From Madurella fahalii (Eukaryota > Ascomycota > Sordariomycetes > Sordariales), in the NCBI GenBank assembly GCA_029876055.1, contig CM056875.1, forward strand, positions 496,001 to 560,000: DNA of 64,000 nt, written 5' to 3'. The notes beneath the pieces are model-generated. The model made no database searches. It had not been told where the DNA came from and saw nothing but the letters and a program-made list of their open reading frames with translations. Made by a program: the position numbers and the translations under genes. Below, in pieces: positions 45,482-57,000 of this stretch. Each line of letters opens with the position of its first letter. Position 1 is the first letter of the stretch.

Positions 45482-46347
45482 CTACTTCCCCTCGCCCCCA
45501 GCCTTCCTAGCGATCCTCACCATATCGTCACTGAACAACGTGTCCTTCTCAAACCCATTCACTACTTGATGCACCAGCGCCGCCGAGATGTCGCTGACGT
45601 GAATCTTTGGCAAGCCAATGACCGTCAAGAAGATGCGTTGCAGAATTGGTGCCGACCTGCCGGGCCCGTTGATCAGACCGGGTTTGGCTATGCAGGCCTC
45701 AACAGTACCGTGAGACTGCTTGGCATACTCAAGGATACGCGCTTCGGCTTCGCCCTATATATATGGAGTAGGTAAGGATCAATAGATGACTAAGGCTCAA
45801 GTATAGGGCAGGGGAAGTTATACACGCAGGAGACAGTAGTCGCCCAGTATCATGGGCTTCTTGCTCTGGTCTCGCTCGGCATTGTTCCCGCTGATGTAGA
45901 CAAAGCGTAGAGGCCCTTTGCCCTCGCGGGGCAGCTGGGAAATGGTTTCGATACCGCGGATGGCGTAATCGCGGCAGACTTTGACTGTCTGTTCCCAGGG
46001 CGTCGTTTTAAGCTGCGACGGAGTGATAGCGATAGTCCTATGAAGTTCAGATAACCAGCCGAGTCAGCCGGGAAGGCAAGAGAGGACGAAACTAGCGGGT
46101 TACAGTACCAGATACAAGCATCAGCTCCGGACAACTCCTTCTTTACATTTTCGGGGTAGTCCTTGTCAAAGTCATCGAGGATAACCGACTTAAGCTTGGT
46201 GGTGTCGGCGGTTGGCCCCGTGGTCTGCGGCTCGGGCGCCGGGCGACGACCCAGCGCAACGATGGAGGTAATGGCTGGATTTGACAGGGCTTGACGGATG
46301 ACCTCGGTCGCTACGAAGCCCGTGGATCCGGCGACTATCAGCTTCAT
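45482..46347 (-). CDS. NmrA-like NAD(P)-binding Rossmann protein
   Basis: Exons 46347-46109, 46037-45824 and 45754-45482; 241 aa. The N-terminal nucleotide loop is KLIVAGSTGFVATEVIRQAL (GxTGxxG). It continues with IVALGRRPAP, the SGADACIWTIAITPSQ core, FVYISGNNAE, then GEAEARILEYAKQ and CIAKPGLINGP. Intron 2 is placed at CGT|GTATAA to join YCLLR to GEAEAR in phase. It belongs to the small atypical SDR/NmrA group lacking a clear YxxxK, frequent in fungal secondary-metabolite clusters as reductases or cofactor-sensing proteins. It lies between the OMT and the propeller gene, on the same strand. Catalytic activity is not certain. Confidence 0.85.
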
Positions 46348-46752
46348 GGTTCAAGGACGATGTTCCCGCTAGCCCAGATCGGAGGTGTGTGGGATGCAGT
46401 GGCTGACGACACGGGATGTGGGATTCGGGAGGGGCACCTCTCAGTTTTTGGGGTCGACGCTGCGGGAGCTGCGGACCAGGCAGCCTAAATACCTCGGTTC
46501 CATTATTACAGGCCCCCGGTTAGGTGCCTTGCGGAAGAGACCACAGTGCATTGGTTCGGCTGCGACGCGCAGCGGCCGTTATTAGTGACTGGCTCTGTCG
46601 AATGGTTGCACAACGTTCATTCATGCACGTAAGGTAAGGTACCTTGGGTAGGTAATTTGACGCTGTCACAGGAAAGCTGGGACTCTGCAAGGGGAAAAAC
46701 AAGTCATGACTCATGACGTCTTTTCAAACATTAACATTTCGTGACTCGGATA
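46348..46752. other. NmrA-like gene upstream region
   Basis: No gene is recognised. A GGTAAGGTACCTTGGGTAGG stretch near 46632 is repetitive in ACCT/AGGT motifs, which also occur in other cluster promoters. Their role is unknown. Confidence 0.35.
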
Positions 46753-47760
46753 TTAGCAATTAGAGGGCAGTTCGAGCTCGAGCACCTGGCCGCCTGTTAT
46801 GGTGGGGCCTTCAAACTCGCCGCCGCCCGTGGAGATATAAATCGATTTCCCGTCAGGCGCCGTCGACACCGAGGTTGGCGACTTCAGTTTTGGAATGGCG
46901 CCGGGGCCACCGGCAACCACGGTTTGCTGGCCGCTCGGAGTAATCTTGACAACCGATGAGGAATGCAAAGCAACATAGGCATTGCCACAGCGATCAAAGT
47001 CAAAGTCGTCATACGCATTTGTCATGTTGGCCGGCGTCGGCAGAGTTGCGATGACCTGGATGCTGCCGACCTTGTTGCCGTTATGGTCGATGGGGACGCG
47101 GGCAAACGTGCCGCGTCCCGAGTTGGTAAAGTAGAGCCAGTCGCCAACAATCTTGAGACCGTTGATGCCGAGCGGCATGTTCGGGTTGCCGCCGCTCCCG
47201 AAGGCCGCATCGGTCCATGCGACGTCAACCTGACGCGTGACGGTGTTGATCCGCAGCAGCCGGCCGCCGATGGAATCCGCACTGAGGACGGTGAAGGGCC
47301 GATGCGGCAGCGCAGCCAGGCCGTTCATCATCATTGTGCCTGGGACGGGAATCGATGCGACCACAATGCTTGCCAATTGGTGGCCCATCACCAGCACAAC
47401 ATAAAGTGCCATGGTGTTGTTGACGAAGCTGAACGGTCCATGGATGCCACCGGCAACGGCATAGAGATTTAAAGGGAGGGCAGCAATCGCCGTTAGCCCG
47501 GTCGCATCGCCGAGCTTGGCTATGTTTTGGGGTGTTGGGGTTGTCGCTCGGGGATCAATAGACAGCAGGTTGCCCGAGTTAAAGGTGGTGAGAAGAATGT
47601 GTCCGGAAGGCAGGGCGAATAGGTTCTCGATGAAGGTGTCGTCAGGGAACTGGTAGATAGAGGTGACGGGCGAAGGCGTGCTCCTCTTCCCGCACGCGGC
47701 AAGCTCGACAAGGCTGGCCAGCGACAGGAGCACCCGGAGGAGAACCAGCAAACGGTGCAT
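46753..47760 (-). CDS. Secreted SMP-30/gluconolactonase-like six-bladed beta-propeller
   Basis: Single exon, 335 aa. Signal peptide MHRLLVLLRVLLSLASLVELAAC. The propeller shows repeating FIENLFALPSGHILLTTF, TGLTAIAALPLNLYAVAGG, GTMMMNGLAALP, PLGINGLKIVGDWLYFTNSGRGTF, AYDDFDFDRCGNAYVALH and SPTSVSTAPDGKSIYIST blades. It resembles the SMP-30/gluconolaconase/LRE-like fold, in which metal-dependent lactonases act, but metal ligands cannot be assigned by eye. Such propellers are recurrent in fungal polyketide clusters, with lactone hydrolysis, cyclisation or isomerase roles proposed in some. With the secreted FAD oxidase at 49704 it suggests late steps in the secretory pathway. Function in this cluster is inference. 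Confidence 0.85.
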   Translation of the reverse strand: MHRLLVLLRVLLSLASLVELAACGKRSTPSPVTSIYQFPDDTFIENLFALPSGHILLTTFNSGNLLSIDPRATTPTPQNIAKLGDATGLTAIAALPLNLYAVAGGIHGPFSFVNNTMALYVVLVMGHQLASIVVASIPVPGTMMMNGLAALPHRPFTVLSADSIGGRLLRINTVTRQVDVAWTDAAFGSGGNPNMPLGINGLKIVGDWLYFTNSGRGTFARVPIDHNGNKVGSIQVIATLPTPANMTNAYDDFDFDRCGNAYVALHSSSVVKITPSGQQTVVAGGPGAIPKLKSPTSVSTAPDGKSIYISTGGGEFEGPTITGGQVLELELPSNC

Positions 47761-49703
47761 TATGGAACTTGAGCCGGGCTGCAGCGGAAGGGTAAATTGG
47801 GCTTAAAACCTAAGCCTTAAGGTCCTTTGTTTCGGCGATCCGTGGAACGGGTGGAACACACAGGAACACTGGATCCATTAAGTAGCACTGTTGTCCCAGC
47901 CGCGTGACAGTGGCAGCTGCGCAACAATACCATATGTGCAAATAGAACGACGCCGTGGCGGCAATTATCAGAGCATGACCCATGCTCACAGTTTGCGACA
48001 AGACGTACCTCTTGGGGGAGCCATGATCGATAGAATGCTGCTTTGCGGGCCGGCCGAGAGTACGTGTACTGGGCTCGGCGGACAAGCCAACAGCCAACTC
48101 GAGAAGAACGGGCGGGATGGATCAAGCCACGGTGGGTCATGGGATGGGAAAGCTGAGCTGTGATTCAGCTATATTGACCCGATAGTCTGGGAATGATGAG
48201 CCTACAGGGAACGCAAAAGCGGGCCATGGAACGCTTCTGGAAAAGCCCACACTGTAGGGGGATCATTGCGAAACAATACTTCCGCTGAGGGGCATGCGTA
48301 AAAGATCATCCGTGCATGGAAGGTTGTGTCCTTCTCGAAGCCCATGTCGAAAGTTCCAAAAGTCCTCCCCAACCTAGCTTGTCCCAGCATCAGGTAAAGG
48401 ACTGACTCGGCGTGAGAGTCTTACCGTGCTTGAGCAGGGCACGGTGGTCTCAGGGTACAATATGCTGAGCCCATCCTGTGTGTCTCTGACCAAGATAAGT
48501 GAGTGAGGTTAACTAACATCCGCGCCGACACGGCGACGTTACAAACCTGAAATGGTTCAACTTGAATAGAAATGTGACCCGCCGTTGCCTTTCCCCACGT
48601 GCGGAAGCAGCTCCTCGGAGAGTCGCTGGGGGACGGCGAAGACACAGGGACAACTGGACTACCTGGTGGTGCAGTGGTCGCAGATTTGCGGGCTGCCAGT
48701 CCCATTGCGGCGCAGCTGCGCCTGCTATCCTGCAAGAGGAATAATTTGCGTCCCGTCCGTCCTGCAGGGCTTGCGGTTCAAGTAATAGATCGGGTGTTAT
48801 TAAATGCGCGCATACTGTGTCTGCACCAGTCTGAAGCGATCTGGGGCCACAGTACGGATGCAGTCACACCCACTGGAGATGCATTGCTACGCTCGCGCGC
48901 CCAGAGGCCTTGGCCCGGTCCGGATGCTCTGCGCCGAGATTGAACCCCTCCCTCCCCGTCTCTGCCCCTTTCCTACATCTCTCGCTTTCGCGGACCACAC
49001 CCCAGTTTCAGGACCTTTGACTCGGCTGCGAAATCGGCGGGGATGTCGGGTACGTGTGAGGTGTGGCGCTGTGTCAGCAGCGCCGATGCGGCACATCGCC
49101 CAGGGCCTAGCCGACTACCCACATCAGTTCTTCTCTTCTCCTTCCCTGTCCGTCCCTAGCTGACCCAGAGTATAGATGGGGCACCTTACTTAAGGAATCC
49201 ACTCGCATTCGCCTGGGCGATGCGATGTTTCCACTTCCACTCCAACTGAATCTTTGGGCGCCATGTCGGTTGCGCGCGCTTCTCAATGCACGGGCGGGGG
49301 AACCACGGGTAGCACTGCAGCACCCCGAGTTGGGGGCAATCAACGCAGCAATTTGGGAATCGCTGGATGCCTTATTTTAGTCCAGTAGCCGGATACCTAA
49401 CTTTACGGTATTGGGGTTCCGCACACGGCCCTAGGCAGACAGCGCCCACAAAGATTGCTTGAGTGGCGAAGAGACTCTCAGCCTCAACGATGAGATGGGC
49501 AAAAAAAAAAAAAAAAAAAAAAAACCAACAGATGATGCCTGGATTAGGCACCTAAGCTACCGACTTTTTCACTACCTGTAACAAATTGAATACCAGCCTA
49601 GAGTGCGGTAGTTTTGTTGGCAGATCAACAGCATCCGTCATCCCCTTGCAACCTCCACTTCAGCCTGCAACTTGCAACGCGCAAACCTGCGCTCTACGCC
49701 AAA
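47761..49703. other. Gene-free stretch between the propeller and FAD-oxidase genes
   Basis: About 1.9 kb with no convincing ORF or domain. A poly-A run of about 24 occurs at 49501-49524. It contains the divergent promoters of both secreted enzymes. Confidence 0.45.
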
Positions 49704-51374
49704 ATGGCTGGTCTTTGGCCGCTTCTAGCAGGATTTGCGTACCTGCATCTCGCACGAGCCGTTTCTGATCCCCAGGCAATTGCCGGCGATCTCAGAGCCT
49801 TGCTGTCACCACAGTCCCAAATCGTCATGACATCAGATGCCTCTTACCACACCGACTTTGTGCAGCGTTTCTCTATCAGCAGGCCGCCGTCGTTTGACGT
49901 CGCCGTGAAGCCGGTTTCCGCGGCGGATGTGAGCCAGGTGGTGTGGTACGCCCTGCGCAACAATGTTTCCCTCCTGGCTACCGGCGGCGGCCACGGATAC
50001 ACGTGGACCCTGAACCGGCTGCGTGGTGGCATCGACATCGACCTTGGCAACTTTGATTCGATTGCCATTGACGCCGCCGCCAACACCATGACGATCGGTG
50101 GGTCCGCACGCAGTGACGACGTCACGAGGGCCTTGTATGCCGCGGGGAAAGAGTTGCGTACGTGGTACTACTTCATCCCGTTTTTTTTTTTTTTTTTTCG
50201 TTTGTTGGTCAAGTTGCAACTGACAGCTCATGATTGGTCCGTTTTCCTGGTGCGTAGCGGTAGGAATGTGTACCTGCGTCGGCTTCGCCGGCGTTACTCT
50301 CGGCGGCGGCATCGGCCCTTACTCTGGGCTCTACGGCGCGACATCCGACTCACTGCTCTCGGCTGAGATGGTGACGGGCACCGGGGAGCTGCTCACCGTA
50401 TCAGAAACGGAACACCCAGACCTGTTCTACGGCCTGAAGGGTGCCGGCTTCAACTACGGCGTGGTCACTTCTCTCACCTACCGCGTCTACCCAGCTACCA
50501 ATGGCGGCCAGACGGTGGTCACCAACATGATCTTCCCGGGCCACCTGAACGGCACCGTGTGGGAGGTCCTGAGCACCGTTTTCGGCAACCAGCCCAGGGA
50601 GCTCGGCCTCGCCCTGTCTGTCGGGTACCAAGAGGCGCGGGGCGGCATGGTCATTATTGTGGGATTCGTTTATGCCGGGCCCGAAACGGAATCCACCGAG
50701 ATGCTCAGACCGTTCCTAGACTTGAAGCCCCAGAACCTGCAGATCTTGACCGTGGCCTGGGAGGACGTCGCCGACGTGATCGTGTACGGGGCCACGAAGG
50801 CCGGCTGTCAACGAGGCGCCCAGTTTGTTCCGTACTCGGTTAATCTGTATACTGTGGACGTGCCAAATCTCATTGACGTCGTAGGCCACATGGAGGCCAC
50901 CTTGGCAGCAGAGCCACGTCTGCGGAGTCTCATTGTTACGTGGGCGCAGTACGCACCATACGGATTTCAACAACACGCCGATGATTCTTCTGCATTCCCA
51001 TATCGTAACCCCACGGTTTTTATGTGAGTGACTTCTACCAAAAAAAAAAAAAAAAAAAAAAGGAAAAAGAGAAAGAGAAAAAGGTTTCCATGCCATGATT
51101 ACTAATACACGCGTACAGCCAAATCAATGCCTTCTCCCCGAGCGCCGACCACGTACCTGGGCTGAACGACTTTGCTAGGGAGCTGCGTGACCGCTTCCAG
51201 CGAGGCAGCGGAAGCAGCTCCCTTGAGACCTACGTCCACTTTGGCCACGGAGATGAGCCGGCCGTCTCGTGGTATTCTGAACGGAAGCTGCCGGCTCTGA
51301 GGCTGCTCAAGCATATATATGACCCGGCATCCCTGTTCTCATGGTATAATGCAGTGCCGGTGGAATACCCCTAG
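49704..51374 (+). CDS. Secreted FAD-linked oxidase, berberine-bridge-enzyme (BBE) type
   Basis: Exons 49704-50157, 50258-51023 and 51119-51374; 491 aa. Signal peptide MAGLWPLLAGFAYLHLARA. FAD_binding_4 domain: VVWYALRNNVSLLATGGGHGYTW, where the His of GGGHGY is the usual 8-alpha flavin attachment; then GMCTCVGFAGVTLGGGIGPYSGLYG, with the Cys position of bicovalent members. YGLKGAGFNYGVVTSLTYRVYP follows. The C-terminal BBE segment ends with LRLLKHIYDPASLFSWYNAV. These oxidases catalyse two-electron oxidations (alcohols, hydroquinones, C-C or C-O ring closures). Intron 1 contains a poly-T run. In a PKS cluster it most likely oxidises the aromatic core or closes a ring after P450 action. Confidence 0.93.
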
Positions 51375-51559
51375 ATGGCAAAGAGGGATCATAGTTGAAA
51401 AAAGGATAATAAAAAGGAACAAGGAAGGGGAAAAAAAAAAAAAAAAGGTTAACGACCGGGAATTGGCTACGGATCATTTCAAATGTAGTAGATGTCTTTC
51501 TTTCATATTTTTCCCATTGTTTCCTTGAATGTAAGGGGAATCTGTATCTTCTTAGGAAT

Positions 51560-53402
51560 TCAAGACGCGTTTGGTTCGGTTGCACGACGGGGACGGAGCT
51601 CAAAGTACAGCGGCTTGGGCTCAAACACCAAATATGCCTTTTGGTCCAGCCAGCTATCCTGTCCTTCAACGAGACTCAGATCGAACGCCCACGCGAGTCT
51701 GGCCAGGATCACACGCGCTTGGGCAAGAAACATCCTGCAAAATGCCATGTCAGCAGCGGTTTATACCGGGTCTGTGAACAGCTAAGTCTCGTGTCCTTAC
51801 TTTGAGGCAATGCAATTGCGCGGGCCCGTAGAGAAGGGCATATAGGCTTCTTTGACGTCCTTTTCGAAGCGGCCGTCGTAGAATGGGTGTGACGGGGCCA
51901 AGAAACGCTCCGGGTGGAATCCATCGGGGTCGACCCATAGGGTGGCGCTGTTTTGGATGTTTTGCAGATTGATTCCGACGACCGTCTAGGTAGAACACGG
52001 CCTGTAAGCACATGTACAGTACTACTGTATATACCTTGTATGTACGCCAAAATACTGAATGACGTTGATTAACAGAGGACTCACGCTTCCAGGAACGTAT
52101 TGGCCACCAATTATCCTGCCCTCGCGAGGAGTCACCCTCGGAAGACTGATTGGAGTTGGGTGCCGGATCCGGATTGTCTCATCGATGACTGCTTCGAGGT
52201 AAGAAAGACCCTGAGTTGACGGCACTGTAATGTCTGACTCGCTTGTGAAGCGGCCTCGGATCTCATCGACCAGACGCTGCCACTTTGACAAGTCACGATG
52301 AAGCAGGAAGGCACCCGTAGAGAGCGCCACCGTCGTCAGCTGGCAATCAGCAATGACAAATGCCAGGCCGTTGGTGATCAGCTCCTTCTTGGTGACGCCC
52401 TTCTTCCCACTCTCGTCGATGCGGCCGACGACGGGAGTGAGAAAATCGGACCGGACTCCCGTCATATCCCCCTTGGCCAAGCGCCGCTCGATCTTTGCGG
52501 TTGCGAGGCGCTGATTCCGGTTGCGCGTCTTCCGCGTCTTACCGAGCAGGAACAGGCCCAAGAATATGTCGAGTGGCGCGAAACGGGATAGACAGTTGCG
52601 GATGGCGCTAAACTTGGCGTGGAAGAAGAAGGCCTCGGTCCACGAGTTCTCGTTGTCATCCTTTAGCACGTCAAATGACTCGCCGAAGCTGAGATCCGTG
52701 ACCGTGTCAAAGGTGGCAGCGCCAAAGAGCCGTTGCAAATCAACCACCTCATCTGCGCGCTTGCCGATCTCGCGTCGCAGCCGCTCGATAAGCTGGCTGG
52801 CGTGCCTCTCGATGATGGGTGATTGGTCACGCAGCGCCTTGTCCGAGAAGGCATTTACGATGGCTCCGCGGATGCGCCTGTGCGTGTCATCGGCCGCTGT
52901 GAACAGCGAGTGTGCACCGTTGAGAGGCGGTGTCTGGCTGTACGGGTCTTTGGGAAGCAAGGGCTTGGACACGTATATGTCCTTCCATGCGCCGGGCGAG
53001 ATGGTGGTGATCTCATCGGGCGCTATACGCACGACCGGACCGTACTCTTCATGTAACCGGCCGAGGGCTTGCCACAGGTCCCCTTTGATGACATGGCGCG
53101 CCCAGGGTATCCGCGAGACCGCCCACAATTTTGGCCCGGGAAACTTGGCCAGGGGATGGAAAAAGATGAGGTAGACGGCCGACAGGACACAGTACTATCC
53201 AACACGTTTAACACATCAGCCTTTCTTCTGTTATTCCATGCTTACTGTGTATCCATCCCCAGATCTCCCAAGCTACTAGGAGTGCTAACTTATCCTCTAC
53301 AACAGGGGGCGGGTCGTGGATGCTCACCAGGGCATATGCTCCCATGCAGAACCCGATGTACTCGGTGCTTGGAAGGACGGAGTATCCAGGGCCTACTGTC
53401 AT
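51560..53402 (-). CDS. Cytochrome P450 monooxygenase
   Basis: Exons 53402-53328, 53194-52085, 51985-51801 and 51734-51560; 514 aa. The ER-anchor helix spans intron 1 (FCMGAYAL|YCVLSAVYLIFFHPLAKFPGPKLW). Downstream: SGE/SFGESFDVLK, helix K ETIR in VIDETIRIRHPTPISLPR, PERF region HPERFLAPSHPF, and the heme loop FSTGPRNCIASK with the axial Cys. The I-helix reads LAFVIADCQLTTVALS, keeping TT but lacking the canonical Gly of AGxxT. It resembles CYP families acting on small aromatics or polyketides in fungi. Its ATG is 609 bases from the PKS ATG in head-to-head arrangement, so co-regulation is likely. Reaction inferred: hydroxylation or oxidation of a methyl group of the PKS product. Confidence 0.95.
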
Positions 53403-54010
53403 GGTGCCGTGTGTTTGATTCGGTCTGGCTTGAGAAAATTGGAAACAATCAGACCGAGCTCACAGGGCAAAGTTGCCGTGAGTGAGATCCGGGCACTTCA
53501 ACCTTCCGAACTCCGGTCCAAATGTACAGTACGGTACCGTACATGCATGAGACCCTACCCCGCTGGGCGCTGAGCCCGATGGACGTTGGAAGCGCTTAAT
53601 ATACCGGATGTTACTCAGACGCAAAGTTTTAGCCCCATCCCCTGCAACATCGGCTCGCAGCCAACCTTGCCATTATCCCGGTATTCTGTGCACGGTCGCA
53701 TCGCACTGGCTACGGATAGGCGTTCTCCGGGGCTCACCGAAAGATCCAATGGAACCCAACCTTCGGAGAACGGCTGAGAAAAGGAACGTGCGGATTACAT
53801 TACGCGGGTGGCTTGCTCGCGCCGCCTGGGTAGGAGGGCCGAGGGCCAAGATCTGTCGGTTGGATCGCCGAGTCGGTTAACATTTGCGAGAGTCATGGCA
53901 AGAACCATGTTCGGCGGGGTCCATTCTACACTAAATGGGGCCCGCTAGTTACTATGGATGGTACGGATAGTAATCCTAAGTAGTAATATGCCGCCGACAC
54001 GACGGCTGGA
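53403..54010. promoter_or_regulatory. Bidirectional P450/PKS promoter with a CGG-N2-CCG palindrome
   Basis: The 608-base gap between two divergent ATGs contains the 14-bp perfect palindrome GTACGGTACCGTAC at 53529-53542, whose core CGGTACCG is an inverted CGG/CCG pair as bound by Zn2Cys6 dimers. No cluster-specific regulator is present in the window to pair with it. Function is inference. Confidence 0.5.
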
Positions 54011-57000
54011 ATGCTCCTATCGTTGAACGCAGTCGCTTCTCTCGTCATGATGGCACTCGACCAAAGAGACCAAAACGCCGGGGCGAGGCACCAATTATCA
54101 GGCGCCTTCTTCTGCCCACAAAGCCGGGCCCCGGACGCCGACTACCTCGCCGGTCTCCATGCATTTCTAAACCGGGACCGGTATGGCCAAGCTCTCCTTC
54201 GAGAAGTTGCAAATCTAGGAACCGACGGAACATGGGAGATATTTGCTACCGCGAATGGGGGCGTGAGCTCGCTGGCCAAGGGACCCAAATATCTCGGTAT
54301 CCTGCGAAACTGGGCTGTAGAAGGGGTATCGGAACCCCTTGCAGCGGTGCACTCCGGTATTGTGGCACTTCCCCTTCTGGCAATTGTCCAGATTGGGCAG
54401 TATCTGCGCTATCTGGAATTCCGCCGGCTCTCGCACCGGGACCTCCTGGCCGAAGTGGGTGATGGCGGAGGCTTGCAGGGCTACTGTGGCGGGCTGCCAG
54501 CAGCCATTGCCATCGCATGCGCGACTGACGAGACTGCCGTCGTCCGAAACGCGGGAGCCATCCTGCGCATCCTTGTTGGCGTCGGGGCCTACGCCGAGGC
54601 TGCAGACGACACGAGAGAAGAAGATGGCTCTACAACGCTGGCTCTTCGGCTCAAGCATGAGGGCCAAGGCGACGAGCTGACCAGCCGCTTCCCGGGAACA
54701 CATGTGTCAGCCATAACAGACCCCCGGTCCATCAGCATCGCTGGACCGGCCGCCAAACTGGACCAGCTGTACCACTTCGCCCGCGGCCAGGGGCTGCAGG
54801 TCCAGAAGATGCAAGTCCGTGGCAGCGTCCACAACCCCGGGAACGCACAGCTTGCTGCGGATCTTGTCCGTACTTGCCGCGGAACACCCTCTTTGCAGCT
54901 CCCGGAATCCTCCCGGCTGCAGGCACCCGTAAGATCAAACAGGACCGCCTCGAAGCTCCGGAATGGCTCGCTCATCGAAGAGATCGTCACCACCATTCTG
55001 GCATCCCGATGCGAGTGGTTCAACCTTCTTGGTGAGGTAGCTCGGGACCTGAAGTTGTCGGCCCGGGCATCACATTCCTTCGTCATTTTCGGCCTGACAG
55101 ACTGTGTCCCTCTGAGCCCGTTCCATAAGCAAAGTCTCCGGGTCACCAAGACCGAAGCGCACAGCCTGATAAAGCGAATCCATGTGAACAAGCGGGACTG
55201 CGGGACAGGGCTCCCTCCGACCTTTGCAGACGATGCGATCGCTGTGATAGGGGCGTCCTGCCGACTCCCCGGGGCGAACGACCTGGAAGAGCTGTGGGAT
55301 CTGCTCGCCCGTGGAGTCGACTGCCACCGAGATGTGCCAACCGACCGCTTCAATCTACCCGGGAGCTCTCGGGCATCGCAAAGTGGCAGCTTCGCCCGCG
55401 ATCGCCAGTTCTACGGAAACTTTCTGGACGATGTCAAACGGTTCGATAATGCTTTCTTCAAGATCAGCCCCCGCGAGGCAGCCAACATGGACCCCCAGCA
55501 ACGTCTCCTGCTCGAACTTTCCTATGAAGCACTTGAGGCCGCCGGATACCTCAAGACACACTCCCGCGAGCAAGGAGATAATGTGGGCTGCTTTATCGGT
55601 GCGAGCTTTGTCGAATACCTGGACAACACCAACGCGCACCCCCCTACCGCTTACACCTCAACAGGCACGATACGCGCCTTTCTCTGCGGTCGCATCAGTT
55701 ACTACTATGGCTGGTCCGGCCCCGCTGAGGTTGTTGATACGGCTTGCTCGTCTTCCCTGGTGGCCATACACAGGGCCTGCAAAGCCATCCAGGGGCAAGA
55801 GTGCCGAATGGCTTTAGCCGGCGGTATCAACATCATTACCGGAATTAACAACTACATGGATCTCGCCAAGGCAGGTTTCTTGTCCCCAACGGGGCAATGT
55901 AAGCCGTTCGACGCGTCCGCCGATGGCTACTGCCGCTCAGACGGCGCGGGTCTCGTGGTCTTGAAGAAGCTCAAGCAGGCCTTGGCAGACGGAGACCACA
56001 TTTGGGGTGTTATTCCCGCGGCTGCGACCAACCAAGGCGGTCTATCCTCCTCCATCACGGTACCCCAGCCAACTGCACAACAGGCTCTTTACCGGACTGT
56101 GCTCGAGCGGGCAGGTCTTGGGCCCGAACATGTTACGTACGTAGAGGCCCACGGCACCGGGACACAGGCGGGCGATCCCCTCGAGATAGAGAGCGTCCGG
56201 GCTGTTCTGGCCAAGGATAGCACTGGAGCCGCACGGCAGCAGACGCTGCATATCGGTTCGGTAAAGGGCAACATCGGCCACTGCGAAACTGCGGCCGGCG
56301 TCGCGGGGCTGCTCAAGGTCCTAGCCATGCTAAAACATGGCCGGATCCCCGCTCAGGTTAACCACAGCCGCCTCAACCCCAAGATTCCACCCTTGGAGGC
56401 CGATCGCCTTGCCATCGTTGGGAGCATGCGGGACTGGGACGTGCCGTTCCGTGCGGCTCTTGTAAGCAGCTATGGTGCGGCGGGTTCCAACTGTGTCCTC
56501 CTGTGCTGCGAGATACCCATAGAGAGGAAACCGCAGGTTGAAAATAGGCCGGCGACTACTCTCAACGATTTCGGCGCGGCATTTCCCCTTCTGCTGACGG
56601 CCGCAACGGAACAAAGCTTACGGCAGAATGCCCGAGAACTGGGGCGGTATCTCCGATCCAGCTCAGCCGCCCATCTTCATCTACCAAATGTTGCTTTTAC
56701 TCTGAACGAGCGGAGGCAGCGGCTCAAGTACTTTGCGAGCATAACCGCTCAGACGGTCCATGACGCAGCCGACAAACTCGACAACATGGCTAGCGCTCTC
56801 GACGCCCCTTCGGTATTCGAGGTATCGCCAAAGGCCAAGCCCGTCGTTCTCGCCTTCAGCGGACAGACTGACCGCACGATCGCTTTGCATCGATCCTTCT
56901 ACGACCGGTACCCTGTCTTTAGGTATTATATGGATTCCTGTGACAACGAACTCAGGAAACTTTGCTATGGCCCCCTTATTCCGGCCATCTTCCAGCCGGA

